Of a stretch of DNA of 64,000 nucleotides, positions 24,709-36,100 are shown one piece after another. The position numbers were made by a program, and so were the translations under genes. Position 1 is the stretch's first letter; the number at the start of each line of letters is the position of its first letter. Source of the stretch: Episyrphus balteatus (lineage: Eukaryota > Arthropoda > Insecta > Diptera > Syrphidae); the NCBI RefSeq assembly GCF_945859705.1, contig NC_079137.1, positions 82,419,150 to 82,483,149 of the forward strand, in the 5' to 3' direction. The notes under the pieces were generated by a model. The model saw only the letters and a program-made list of their open reading frames with translations. It was not told the DNA's origin and did no database searches.

Positions 24709-26330
24709 TTAGACAGTTAATTAGCTATCGTTTAAACTGAAAAACTAGTAGGTTAGTTCAGCTTTCTGAAATATTTGAATTAAAACATTCACCGATAAAA
24801 ATGTCAATTTTTGACTGGAATTTTTCTGAATCATAGACAGTGTTCACATTGGCATCACGACGACGCCGACTAATTTTGACAGCTTTGTATGTAAGTCCGA
24901 AGATTTTAAATGAGTTTTAAATTTCCTGCCTCTTTTGACATCTTTTCCTCACTACGAATTGCAAGTGAGAAAGCAATACATAAATGTCAAAATGAGTCGG
25001 CGGAGTGAGGCTAATGTGAACTGGGACAAAGAAGAATCAAAGTTAAATTGATTTTGTGAGGTTTTTTGTATCACAAGAACTTTTGAATTTGTGATCCTGA
25101 TGCCTGATCTCAATCAAGCAGACCACAACTCACCAGATTGACATTTCTCACGTTGAGACAAAAAAACACAATTGTAGATCTCGGCCTTGCGAACTCGAGT
25201 ATCGATTTAATTCAAAATCGACACTTTTTGAGCTGTGACACGTCTGTGAGCGTCTGAACACTGAACGTGCGATTTGTTAGTCAGAAGTTTGGGAAAAATT
25301 ATTCCTCACAAAATCAAAATCGCCTTTCCTTTTAAGGTTCTTGTGACTTGTGAGGCATAATTGACGTTTGCCAGAATTACCGTGTAAATCTACTTTAATC
25401 AAAGTGAAGTACGCACTTTGGTGGGTAGGTATTTGCAAAGCAGGATAGCTACCAACCAGTCTAGTAGACAGTTCCCAAGATAAAATTAAAAAAATATTTT
25501 AACATACCAACCATATTAACATGGAACATGGCATTTGACAATAGCAAAACCTTTTCCGACAATCGGTCTGCTAAAACCGTTTTGGAATCAGATCCCACGG
25601 AATAAACCATCAATACAAAAAAAAAATGTTCAACAGATATTTTCTTCGTTTATATTACAAGCCTTTGTCTTGGGAATCCTTTTTTTTATGAGTGACGAGT
25701 GATAAAATGATAATGACCATTCCAATCCACGTATCAGTACATTATACCGATTTGGTCATTCATGCTCTACAGGCTTTTAATTAAAATCACGCTGAGCACT
25801 TGTCAATTCTTCGAAACGATGAAATACAGAAGAAAAAATAAATAAATTGCCAAGTACAAAAAGGCCACACAAACTTGGTGGTGTATGCGTTTTGGTTCGA
25901 ATAAAATGCGCACCCGTAACTAAAAATAAATAATTAAATTCCTTAGTGGCGCGCGCGGACTTGCTACTTGCAAGTTGCAAGCCCAACATAATATAAGACA
26001 TAACACACACGCGACATTGCAGACGGTGGTGGCAGTGAGCGGTGCGGTCGGTGGCGCGCTATTGCCGCCAACTGATGGTCTAGGTCAGAGACGCATAAGA
26101 CACGCTCGTTTTCGTTTATATAGATACGCATATTCGTAATGAAATCGGAATTCAATATACGTATACGTCCGTCGTTTATTTATGGTTGCAAGAATGTTTT
26201 AGTCTATTTTTATTGATCTCTTTTATTTTTTTTGTATTTGCCTTAGACTCAATTAGATTGTTTTGTTCATTTACGCAGGCTGCTGCTGCTGACGAGAACG
26301 GAGAACGGCTGACAGCCGCGATTGATAATA

Positions 26331-27147
26331 ATGTTCCAAAGCAACGATTTGAATGCTTCATTCACATCCGATCGGACAGATTACTCATATGATTCCGATT
26401 TGAATTTCTCTGGTTTTGGTGGTGGCGATGAACTTCAACAACAATTCATTGAACACCAACAACAACCATCAACACAGCAGGTTCACGCCCATTATTATGG
26501 CTTTCGCACCAGGCATTTATCATGCATTGAGGAAAATGATTCCGATTCCCACCACTCGGTGCCGTACGATGTCATCAAAGATGCCGACGAAAGCTTTAGA
26601 AAGATCGTTGAGCAAAAATCCGATTCATGGGATGCGGACGATATAACAACCCTAGACGAATCGCGACTCTATAACATTGATTCATTCGAGGAATTGCAAC
26701 TTAGCAAGACCGAAGAAGACGAAGAGAATGAGGAATACTGGCAATCAACTGTATCAGAGCCACTACACAGAACACACTTTAAAGACAAAAATGGATTACC
26801 TGCTATTATGACCACTTCCTGCTATGGTGCTTTGAACAGTTCGTTTGGAAGTGATGCCAGTCCAGTTAAGAGTCAAATTAAAATAAGCCAAGAGCCTTTG
26901 TATGCTACACCGGAGAAACGCAAAGATCATCACTATGCCACAATGAGCCAGTCTCAATCGAGTTCCATCTATGGTGATCAGACGAATCTCTCATTGACGT
27001 CGTCCATTGATTTGACCAGTTTTAAAGGCAATTCGACAATGGAATTGTCTGTGTTTTCGTTAGATGAACCAACAAAAGTTATCGGCTGGTGTGATGATGA
27101 TGTCTCGGAGGCAACAGCTGCTAAATGTATTAGTTCCGCACAAGCAG
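26331..27147 (+). CDS. rols: RING-gene coding exon 1 (residues 1-272)
   Basis: ATG at 26331 opens MFQSNDLNASFTSDRTDYSY; the exon itself probably starts at 26279 after TTTACGCAG. Acidic runs (KTEEDEENEEYW), Gln runs and many Ser residues mark a disordered N-terminus. LSCIEENDSDSHHS and LDESRLYNIDSFEEL look like short conserved motifs. The donor GTAAGT at 27148 leaves one base of codon 273. An upstream in-frame TTG is not needed as a start. Confidence 0.88.
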
Positions 27148-30100
27148 GTAAGTCATAGAAATTTACAATACAAAACCAAAATATATTATTTAAATCCCCT
27201 CGAATGCATTCTAGTTAGAGAAGGACTTGAAAGAAACTGGTTAGGAAGTGGCACAAATCTGAGCAATAAGTTCCCAGTATCATAAAAAAATTAGATTAAT
27301 CAGAATTTAAAAATATCTTTAAATGCCTGTCCTTTTGCTATGACCCTGAACTTTGCCGACAATTTAACTGCTGGTCTTTGGACTTCTGCCACTGCCGTAA
27401 AACTCAACTGATTTTCAAAAACTTAACGTCAATCGCTTCGCCTGAATGAATACTCGATACGCCATTTTTTAGTTTTTTTTTTATTTGCCGTTTTTACGAA
27501 GTTTTGGCCAAAAGAGTCAGAAATTCCCCAAAAAAATGTCGTCTATAACTTCAGACCTCTGCCACTGCCGTAAAACTCAACTGTTTTTCAAAAACTTAAC
27601 GGCAATCGCTTTGTCTTAATAAATACTCGATACGCCATTTTTTAGTTTTTTTTTATTTACCGTTTTTACGAAGTTTTGGCCAAAAGAGCCAAAATGCTCA
27701 AAAAAAATGTCGTCTAAAACTTCAGACCTCTGCCACTGCCGTAAAACTCAACTGTTTTTCAAAAACTTAACGGCAATCGCTTCGTCTCAACAAATACTCG
27801 ATACGCCATTTTTTAGTTTTTTTTTATTTACCGTTTTTACGAAGTTTTGGCCAAAAGAGCCAAAATGCTCAAAAAAAAATGTCGTCTAAAACTTCAAACC
27901 TCTGCCACTGCCGTAAAACTCAACTGTTTTTCAAAAACTTAACGGCAATCGCTTCGTCTCAACAAATACTCGATACGCCATTTTTTAGTTTTTTTTTATT
28001 TACAGTTTTTACGAAGTTTTGGCCAAAAGAGCCAAAATGCTCAAAAAAAATGTCGTCTAAAACTTCAGACCTCTGCCACTGCCGTAAAACTCAACTGTTT
28101 TTCAAAAACTTAACGGCAATCGCTTCGTCTCAACAAATACTCGATACGCCATTTTTTAGTTTTTTTTTTATTTGCCGTTTTTACGAAGTTTTGGCCAAAA
28201 GAGTCAGAAATTCCCAAAAAAAATGTCGTCTAAGACTTCAGACCTCTGCCACTGCCGTAAAACTCAACTGTTTTTCAAAAACTTAACAACAATCGCTTCG
28301 TCTCAACAAATACTCGATACGCCATTTTTTAGTTTTTTTTTATTTAACGTTTTTACGAAGTTTTGGCCAAAAGAGCCAAAATGATAAAAAAAAAATGTCG
28401 TCTAAAACTTCAAACCTCTGCCACTGCCGTAAAACTCAACTGTTTTTCAAAAACTTAACAACAATCGCTTCGTCTCAACAAATACTCGATACGCCATTTT
28501 TTAGTTTTTTTTTATTTACCGTTTTTACGAAGTTTTGGCCAAAAGAGCCAAAATGCTCAAAAAAAAATGTCGTCTAAAACTTCAAACCTCTGCCACTGCC
28601 GTAAAACTCAACTGTTTTTCAAAAACTTAACGGCAATCGCTTCGTCTCAACAAATACTCGATACGCCATTTTTTAGTTTTTTTTTATTAACAGTTTTTAC
28701 GAAGTTTTGGCCAAAAGAGCCAAAATGCTCAAAAAAAATGTCGTCTAAAACTTCAGACCTCTGCCACTGCCGTAAAACTCAACTGTTTTTCAAAAACTTA
28801 ACGGCAATCGCTTCGTCTCAACAAATACTCGATATGCCATTTTTTAGTTTTTTTTTTATTTGCCGTTTTTACGAAGTTTTGGCCAAAAGAGTCAGAAATT
28901 CCCAAAAAAAATGTCGTCTAAGACTTCAGACCTCTGCCACTGCCGTAAAACTCAACTGTTTTTCAAAAACTTAACAACAATCGCTTCGTCTCAACAAATA
29001 CTCGATACGCCATTTTTTAGTTTTTTTTTATTTAACGTTTTTACGAAGTTTTGGCCAAAAGAGCCAAAATGATAAAAAAAAAATGTCGTCTAAAACTTCA
29101 GACCTCTGCCACTGCCGTAAAACTCAACTGTTTTTCAAAAACTTAACGGCAATCGCTTCGTCTCAACAAATACTCGATACGCCATTTTTTAGTTTTTTTT
29201 TATTTACAGTTTTTACGAAGTTTTGGCCAAAAGAGCCAAAATGCTCAAAAAAAAATGTCGTCTAAAACTTCAAACCTCTGCCACTGCCGTAAAACTCAAC
29301 TGTTTTTCAAAAACTTAACGGCAATCGCTTCGTCTCAACAAATACTCGATACGTCATTTTTTAGTTTTTTTTTATTTACCGTTTTTACGAAGTTTTGGCC
29401 AAAAGAGCCAAAATGCTCAAAAAAAAATGTCGTCTAAAACTTCAAACCTCTGCCACTGCCGTAAAACTCAACTGTTTTTCAAAAACTTAACGGCAATCGC
29501 TTCGTCTCAACAAATACTCGATACGCCATTTTTTAGTTTTTTTTTATTTACAGTTTTTACGAAGTTTTGGCCAAAAGAGCCAAAATGCTCAAAAAAAAAC
29601 TCAACTGTTTTTTCAAAAACTTAACGACAATCGCTTCGTCTCAACAAATACTCGATACGCCATTTTTTAGTTTTTTTTTATTTGCCGTTTTTACGAAGTT
29701 TTGGCCAAAAGAGCCAAAATGCTCAAAAAAATGTCGTCTAAAACTTCAAACCTCAGCCGACAGGAATTTGTTTAAGTGAGTGCTCTCTGTATGGGTTTTT
29801 AGTTTTTGATATGGTTCAACTTTTTCTGCTTCTTTTGTTTTATTAAATTTTCGTATTATTTAAGTTTTATTAAATTAGTTTTATTATTGTAAGTTGGTTA
29901 GCCACTTTGAACAGAGATCGCATTTGCAAACGAAGTATTCATCTTCAATTTCTTCCTTTGTTTTTTTTTTCAAATAAGACAAGCAGGTTAAATGCGTCCA
30001 TTTTTTTGCATAAATTGCAGATTACCCAATCTGTTCGTCTTCCGATCTCTCCCTGACCACAAACCAAACATCTACCATGTACATTTAATGATTTTTTGAC

Positions 30101-33100
30101 GCACTCAACCTGTAATGTTTTTTTCAAAGAATCAAGCCAAAACTTCGTAAAAACGGCAAATAAAAAAAAACTAAAAAATGGCGTATCGAGTATTTGTTGA
30201 GACGAAGCGAGTTTTACGGCAGTGGCAGAGGTCTGAAGTCTTAGACGACATTTTTTTTTGAGCATTTTGGCTCTTTTGGCCAAAACTTCGTAAAAACGGT
30301 AAATGAAAAAAAACTAAAAAATGGCGTATCGAGTATTTGTTGAGACGAAGCGATTACCGTTAAGTTTTTGAAAAAACAGTTGAGTTTTTTTTTTAGCATT
30401 TTGGCTCTTTTGGCCAAAACTTCGTAAAAACGGTAAATGAAAAAAAACTAAAAAATGGCGTATCGAGTATTTGTTGAGACGAAGCGATTGCCGTTAAGTT
30501 TTTGAAAAACAGTTGAGTTTTACGGCAGTGGCAGAGGTCTGAAGTTTTAGACGACATTTTTTTGGGGAATTTCTGACTCTTTTGGCCAAAACTTCGTAAT
30601 ACTCTAAATAAAAAAAAACTAAAAAATGGCGTATCGAGTATTTGTTGAGACGAAGCGATTGCCGTTAAGTTTTTGAAAAACAGTTGAGTTTTACGGCAGT
30701 GGCAGAGGTCTGAAGTTTTAGACGACATTTTTTTTGAGCATTTTGGCTCTTTTGGCCAAAACTTCGTAAAAACTGTAAATAAAAAAAAACTAAAAAATGG
30801 CGTATCGAGTATTTGTTGAGACGAAGCGATTGCCGTTAAATTTTTGAAATACAGTTCAGTTTTACGGCAGTGGCAGAGGTCTGAAGTTTAGACAACATGT
30901 TTTTTGAGCATTTTGGCTCTTTTGGCCAAAACTTCGTAAAAACGGTAAATAAAAAAAAACTAAAAAATGGTGTATCGAGTATTTGTTGAGACGAAGCGAT
31001 TGTTGTTAAGTTTTTGAAAAACAGTTGAGTTTTACGGCAGTGGCAGAGGTCTGAAGTTTTAGACGACATTTTTTTTGTAAATTTCTGACTCTTTTGGCCA
31101 AAACTTCGTAAAAACGGCAAATAAAAAAAAACTAAAAAATGGCGTATCGAGTATTTGTTGAGACGAAGCGATTGCCGTTAAGTTTTTGAAAAACAGTTGA
31201 GTTTTACGGCAGTGGCAGAGGTCTGAAGTTTTAGACGACATTTTTTTTGAGCATTTTGGCTCTTTTGGCCAAAACTTCGTAAAAACTGTAAATAAAAAAA
31301 AACTAAAAAATGGCGTATCGAGTATTTGTTGAGACGAAGCGATTGCCGTTAAATTTTTGAAATACAGTTCAGTTTTACGGCAGTGGCAGAGGTCTGAAGT
31401 TTAGACAACATGTTTTTTGAGCATTTTGGCTCTTTTGGCCAAAACTTCGTAAAAACGGTAAATAAAAAAAAACTAAAAAATGGTGTATCGAGTATTTGTT
31501 GAGACGAAGCGATTGTTGTTAAGTTTTTGAAAAACAGTTGAGTTTTACGGCAGTGGCAGAGGTCTGAAGTTTTAGACGACATTTTTTTTGTAAATTTCTG
31601 ACTCTTTTGGCCAAAACTTCGTAAAAACGGCAAATAAAAAAAAACTAAAAAATGGCGTATCGAGTATTTGTTGAGACGAAGCGATTGCCGTTAAGTTTTT
31701 GAAAAACAGTTGAGTTTTACGGCAGTGGCAGAGGTCTGAAGTTTTAGACGACATTTTTTTTGTAAATTTCTGACTCTTTTGGCCAAAACTTCGTAAAAAC
31801 GGCAAATAAAAAAAAACTAAAAAATGGCGTATCGAGTATTTGTTGAGACGAAGCGATTGCCGTTAAGTTTTTGAAAAACAGTTGAGTTTTACGGCAGTGG
31901 CAGAGGTCTGAAGTTTTAGACGACATTTTTTTTGAGCATTTTGGCTCTTTTGGCCAAAACTTCGTAAAAACTGTAAATAAAAAAAAACTAAAAAATGGCG
32001 TATCGAGTATTTGTTGAGACGAAGCGATTGTTGTTAAGTTTTTGAAAAACAGTTGAGTTTTACGGCAGTGGCAGAGGTCTGAAGTTTTAGACGACATTTT
32101 TTTTGAGCATTTTGGCTCTTTTGGCCAAAACTTCGTAAAAACGGTAAATAAAAAAAAACTAAAAAATGGCGTATCGAGTATTTGTTGAGACGAAGCGATT
32201 GCCGTTAAGTTTTTGAAAATCAGTTGAGTTTTACGGCAGTGGCAGAAGTCCAAAGACCAGCAGTTAAATTGTCGGCAAAGTTCAGGGTCATCTTTTGCTA
32301 CCGATGGAAACACCCTTTTTTGAAAAACTCTTGTTTTTAAGCTTCGATAATCGTTGTCGTTAGGATTTCTCTCATGTAACAAAACATTTTCTTTGCAAGT
32401 CATAATCTTTATCACCAACTTATATCGATGTTATCTAAGAATATAAGCCCGCACACGATCGCTCATACTGACTTGACGCAGATGTCGAGCTAAACCTTTG
32501 GATACCTTAATTCTTACAATCATTATCCAATTAAAACCTTTACTAATATTTCAAACCAATTCTTCCATTGTGTTTAGACCTTAAAAAATGAACGTTAAAA
32601 TTTTAATCAAACGCACCTAGAAGATTAGCAACGTTTCATTTCGCACAATGACAGCGGCCCGTTCTTTTATTAAATAGAGATAACTTTGGTTGTTGTGTCA
32701 AAAAAATCTTTGTTGTTTTTGTTAGATTTTGTCAGAAAATTTCAACTTTTATTTAGGAACGACTAATGTTACATTTTGTTGATCTGTCAAAACAAAATAG
32801 TTTGAAATCAATTTTATGAATGAATAAACAAGAAAGAATGATTTTGGTACTGATACTGAAATAATTTTTACAAATTGAATTCTTGGCAAATTGAAACAGA
32901 AATATGCATTAAATAATTTCAAATATGAAATAAAAAAAAAAAATTTCTTCTCACATCTTCCCCTCTCAACCCCATTTAGTTGTGTTTGACAGATTAACAT
33001 TGAAACTCAAGTCCAGAAGCTGAGTTGGAAAAAGTTACAAAATGTAACTATTTGACACTTTAACATTGCATTTAGGAACTATGCTGTGGCGTCACAATAG

Positions 33101-36100
33101 CCCTGTTCCATTGGAGGTGGTAGTCTACTAATAGTAGATGTTTTGGTTAATCTGGTACTATCATCTACTCATGCTCTTCTTCCCGAGTAGATACGATTTG
33201 TATTGAATTCGTTGAAAGTGCGTTGCATTGAAAATCGCTAGTAAACTACTACTAGTACTTTACCACCTTCCAAAGGAACAGGGCTAATGTTACATTTCGT
33301 AACTTTTTCTCATTTAGGAACGATGAAAGTTAACTATTAATTATTAACGGGAAACCGACGAAGTTACGAATACCAGAGTTACGGGCGACAGAGTTACGAG
33401 CGTCAAAGTTACGCGAAACCGAAGTTACGAAAAACTAGAGTTACGAATTCTAAAGTTATGTTAATGTGATTTTTGGGTTGGCAACAATTGCGAGGAACGA
33501 TATGGAATTATGGAAATACAAACAAGAGATTAACATTTTTCTCATTGGTCAGAACTAAATGAGTTAAGCGAAAATGCGGGTGTTATTTAATCTTGTAAAA
33601 TTTTGATTGGATAGGTTTAGATATACATATATGGTTTTGTTTTTGTGAGAAGATCGCAAAAACGTTGAAAAAGAAAAAAAAACATGAGTATACTTATGTA
33701 TTATGTAAGTTTGGGGGACATAATTGAACTTAACTTCTTATTTGTCCAACTAATATTGCAAATACGTATTTTTTTTTCTATTAAATTATATAATTATTTA
33801 TAGCGTATTTTGTAATACCCACTTGTTATTATTTATATTAAAATAATAACCAAACCAACCCTTTTTTTACAGACGTTATTTTGGTGTGGTGAACTGTTGT
33901 TGCAATTGTTGCCAACCCAAAAATCACATGTCATAGCTTAACATAACTTTAGAATTCGTAACTCTAGTTTTTCGTAACTTCGGTTTCGCGTAACTTTGAC
34001 GGCCGTAACTCTGTCGCGCGTAACTCTGTTATTCGTAACTCCATTACCATTTCATTATTAACATCGGCGAATAAAAGAACGCACTTCAGTTGCCTTTTTA
34101 ACTGACGTAATATAAGGTCAGTTCAGCTTTCTGAAATATTTTCTTTTGGTTTAAATTTAAACTTAAAACATTCACGAAGGAATAAAATTCCATTTAAAGA
34201 GTTGATTTTTCTGAATAGTCCAAGTATCTTGGAAGAGCTTCTGTAATAGGATGGCGTATTTCTTTAAAAACATTTTAAATGCTAAAGCTAATTTTTAACG
34301 AATGAATCTTCTTACAAAAGATGAAAAGATTAAATTTAACAAGATTTTTACAGGATGTTGTTCCATTTTTAATGAATACTTATGGAGTAACTAGGTGTGA
34401 ATTATAAATGTTCCTAGAAAAGTCCAATACAATGTATGGAGAACAGGGTCGATAGTTGGGCTTTAGGCTAGCTAGAATAACAGCTTTTTAACGGGGACAG
34501 GGTAATTGTTTTGCAATTCATCATTAGAGGTAGAGCGCAGAGGCTATGGTTTTTGTTTTTCGTTCAATTTGATAGCGATGCGATGGTCTTTTTGGGACTG
34601 TTTGTTTTCATTTGATTTTTACACCCAGCTTTTTTTTATGAAAAACTCCGAGATGGTTTTAAACATCTTCAAATTTGTTTCTCTAAAAAAAAATAATCTG
34701 TGAAGCTGTAATTGATTTTCGTTGTAATAAAAAAAGCTTTTTTCTCCTAAATTTAAACCCTACAAGTTAGAAAAATCAAAACACATCAATTCTCCTTTAT
34801 AGGAAAAACGACTAATATTCTTGAAAACCTAATGATTGTCAAGCCACAGCATTGAAAATAGCTTCGAACATACATTAACGTGTATATAGAATGAAGTTGA
34901 GAGCATAAAATAACATTAAGCATTTTGAAAAAGATTCTCACACTCTCTTTTACTGTATTGCATTGTCTGCCCTAATCTTGCTGCCGTATAAAAGGTGAAC
35001 GCAATTGTGATATTTTATATCTCATAGGTTTTTTGTTTGTTGTTGTTATTTGTATTCTTCCTATCCTAACTGACGAAGAAGACTATGGCGTTCCAATGGT
35101 TCTTCTCTTCTCTAAAATATATCTCTCTATGGATATAGCTATATAAATGATTCGAATGCAGGTCCTCTCTAGGAGTGCTACAGGTAGATTGAGGCCGGTT
35201 ATTCATAGATATTTATATTTTTATGTTTGTATACAAATACCTGATGATGGAGAGGTATCTTCTTGTTTTGTCTGAATCTGAAGTCTCTGAAAACCTCTCT
35301 CTGAAGCAAAGTGTCTTTTTCTTATAGGAGCAAAAAAAATAAACACGTTTATGTATGGTGTGTGGACACAATACAGTGTATTTTTTATAATAAGTGAGTG
35401 TATGTATGTTTTCATACATTATGGTAGTTGTTTTTGCCGTTCTTTTTTTTTGAAATTTTATTTGTTGTTTTGTTTTTGTTTTTATTCGTGTAAGCACGAG
35501 TTTGCCCAAGCTCCAGTCTAGATAAAATGTGAGAACAAAGTGTGCGCGCGCGAGCTGAAAGATGAAGAAATAGGGAGAAGAACGATAACTCAAAGCAATG
35601 GAGGTAAATATCACTTTTGAAGTGGGAAATATTACTAAAGTTATTGTTAGGAGAATCAACTTCATCACATTTAAATATTTTTGCATATAAATTACAAAGA
35701 TACCTACTTAAATACTGGGGGACTGTTTAGAATCTGAGGTGGGAGTAGGAATCGTATTTGTTTGCTTTGTACCTGGATTCATCAGGATTGATCAATCAGG
35801 ACACAACCCTATTTAGCTATCTAAAAGCAGAAACACAATCACGCTTGCCATCGATTTTGACAACTGCTAAAAGTTCAACCATACGAAATCTATGTAATCT
35901 CCCACAATGACGCTTTTTCTACGTACGCTTTTTTTTGACAAACGTAAGGAAACGTAAGAAAGCGAGTAAAAGTTCAGCTGGCAAATATAATTTAACGACG
36001 TGGTAGACTGAGTTTTATTATTAATTCTCTTTAAAAAAGAATATATTTTGATTGATTTTGCTTTCTATGAATTTTTCAACACATTAATATCCTTCTTAAT

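Larger units (their letters stand above)
27341..32291. mobile_element. Giant foldback element made of ~172-bp tandem repeats, with target duplication
   Basis: The outer ends are exact inverted repeats for about 80 bp: (A)TGACCCTGAACTTTGCCG at the left, CGGCAAAGTTCAGGGTCAT at the right. CTTTTGCT(A) flanks it on both sides (27332-27340 and 32292-32300). Between them are two opposed tandem arrays and a ~370-bp spacer. An 8-9 bp duplication would fit foldback, MULE, hAT or P-like transposition; the superfamily is open. It lies in the first coding intron of the RING gene. Confidence 0.8.

Noticed and set aside
27341..29756. Regular repeats resembling a CRISPR array
   Set aside because: Whole ~172-bp units are repeated with no unique spacers, in an insect genome.
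27707..32418. Many open frames reading MSSKTSDLCHCRKTQ and so on
   Set aside because: They are translations of the 172-bp repeat. The period is not a multiple of three and the frames shift from unit to unit, so they are not genes.
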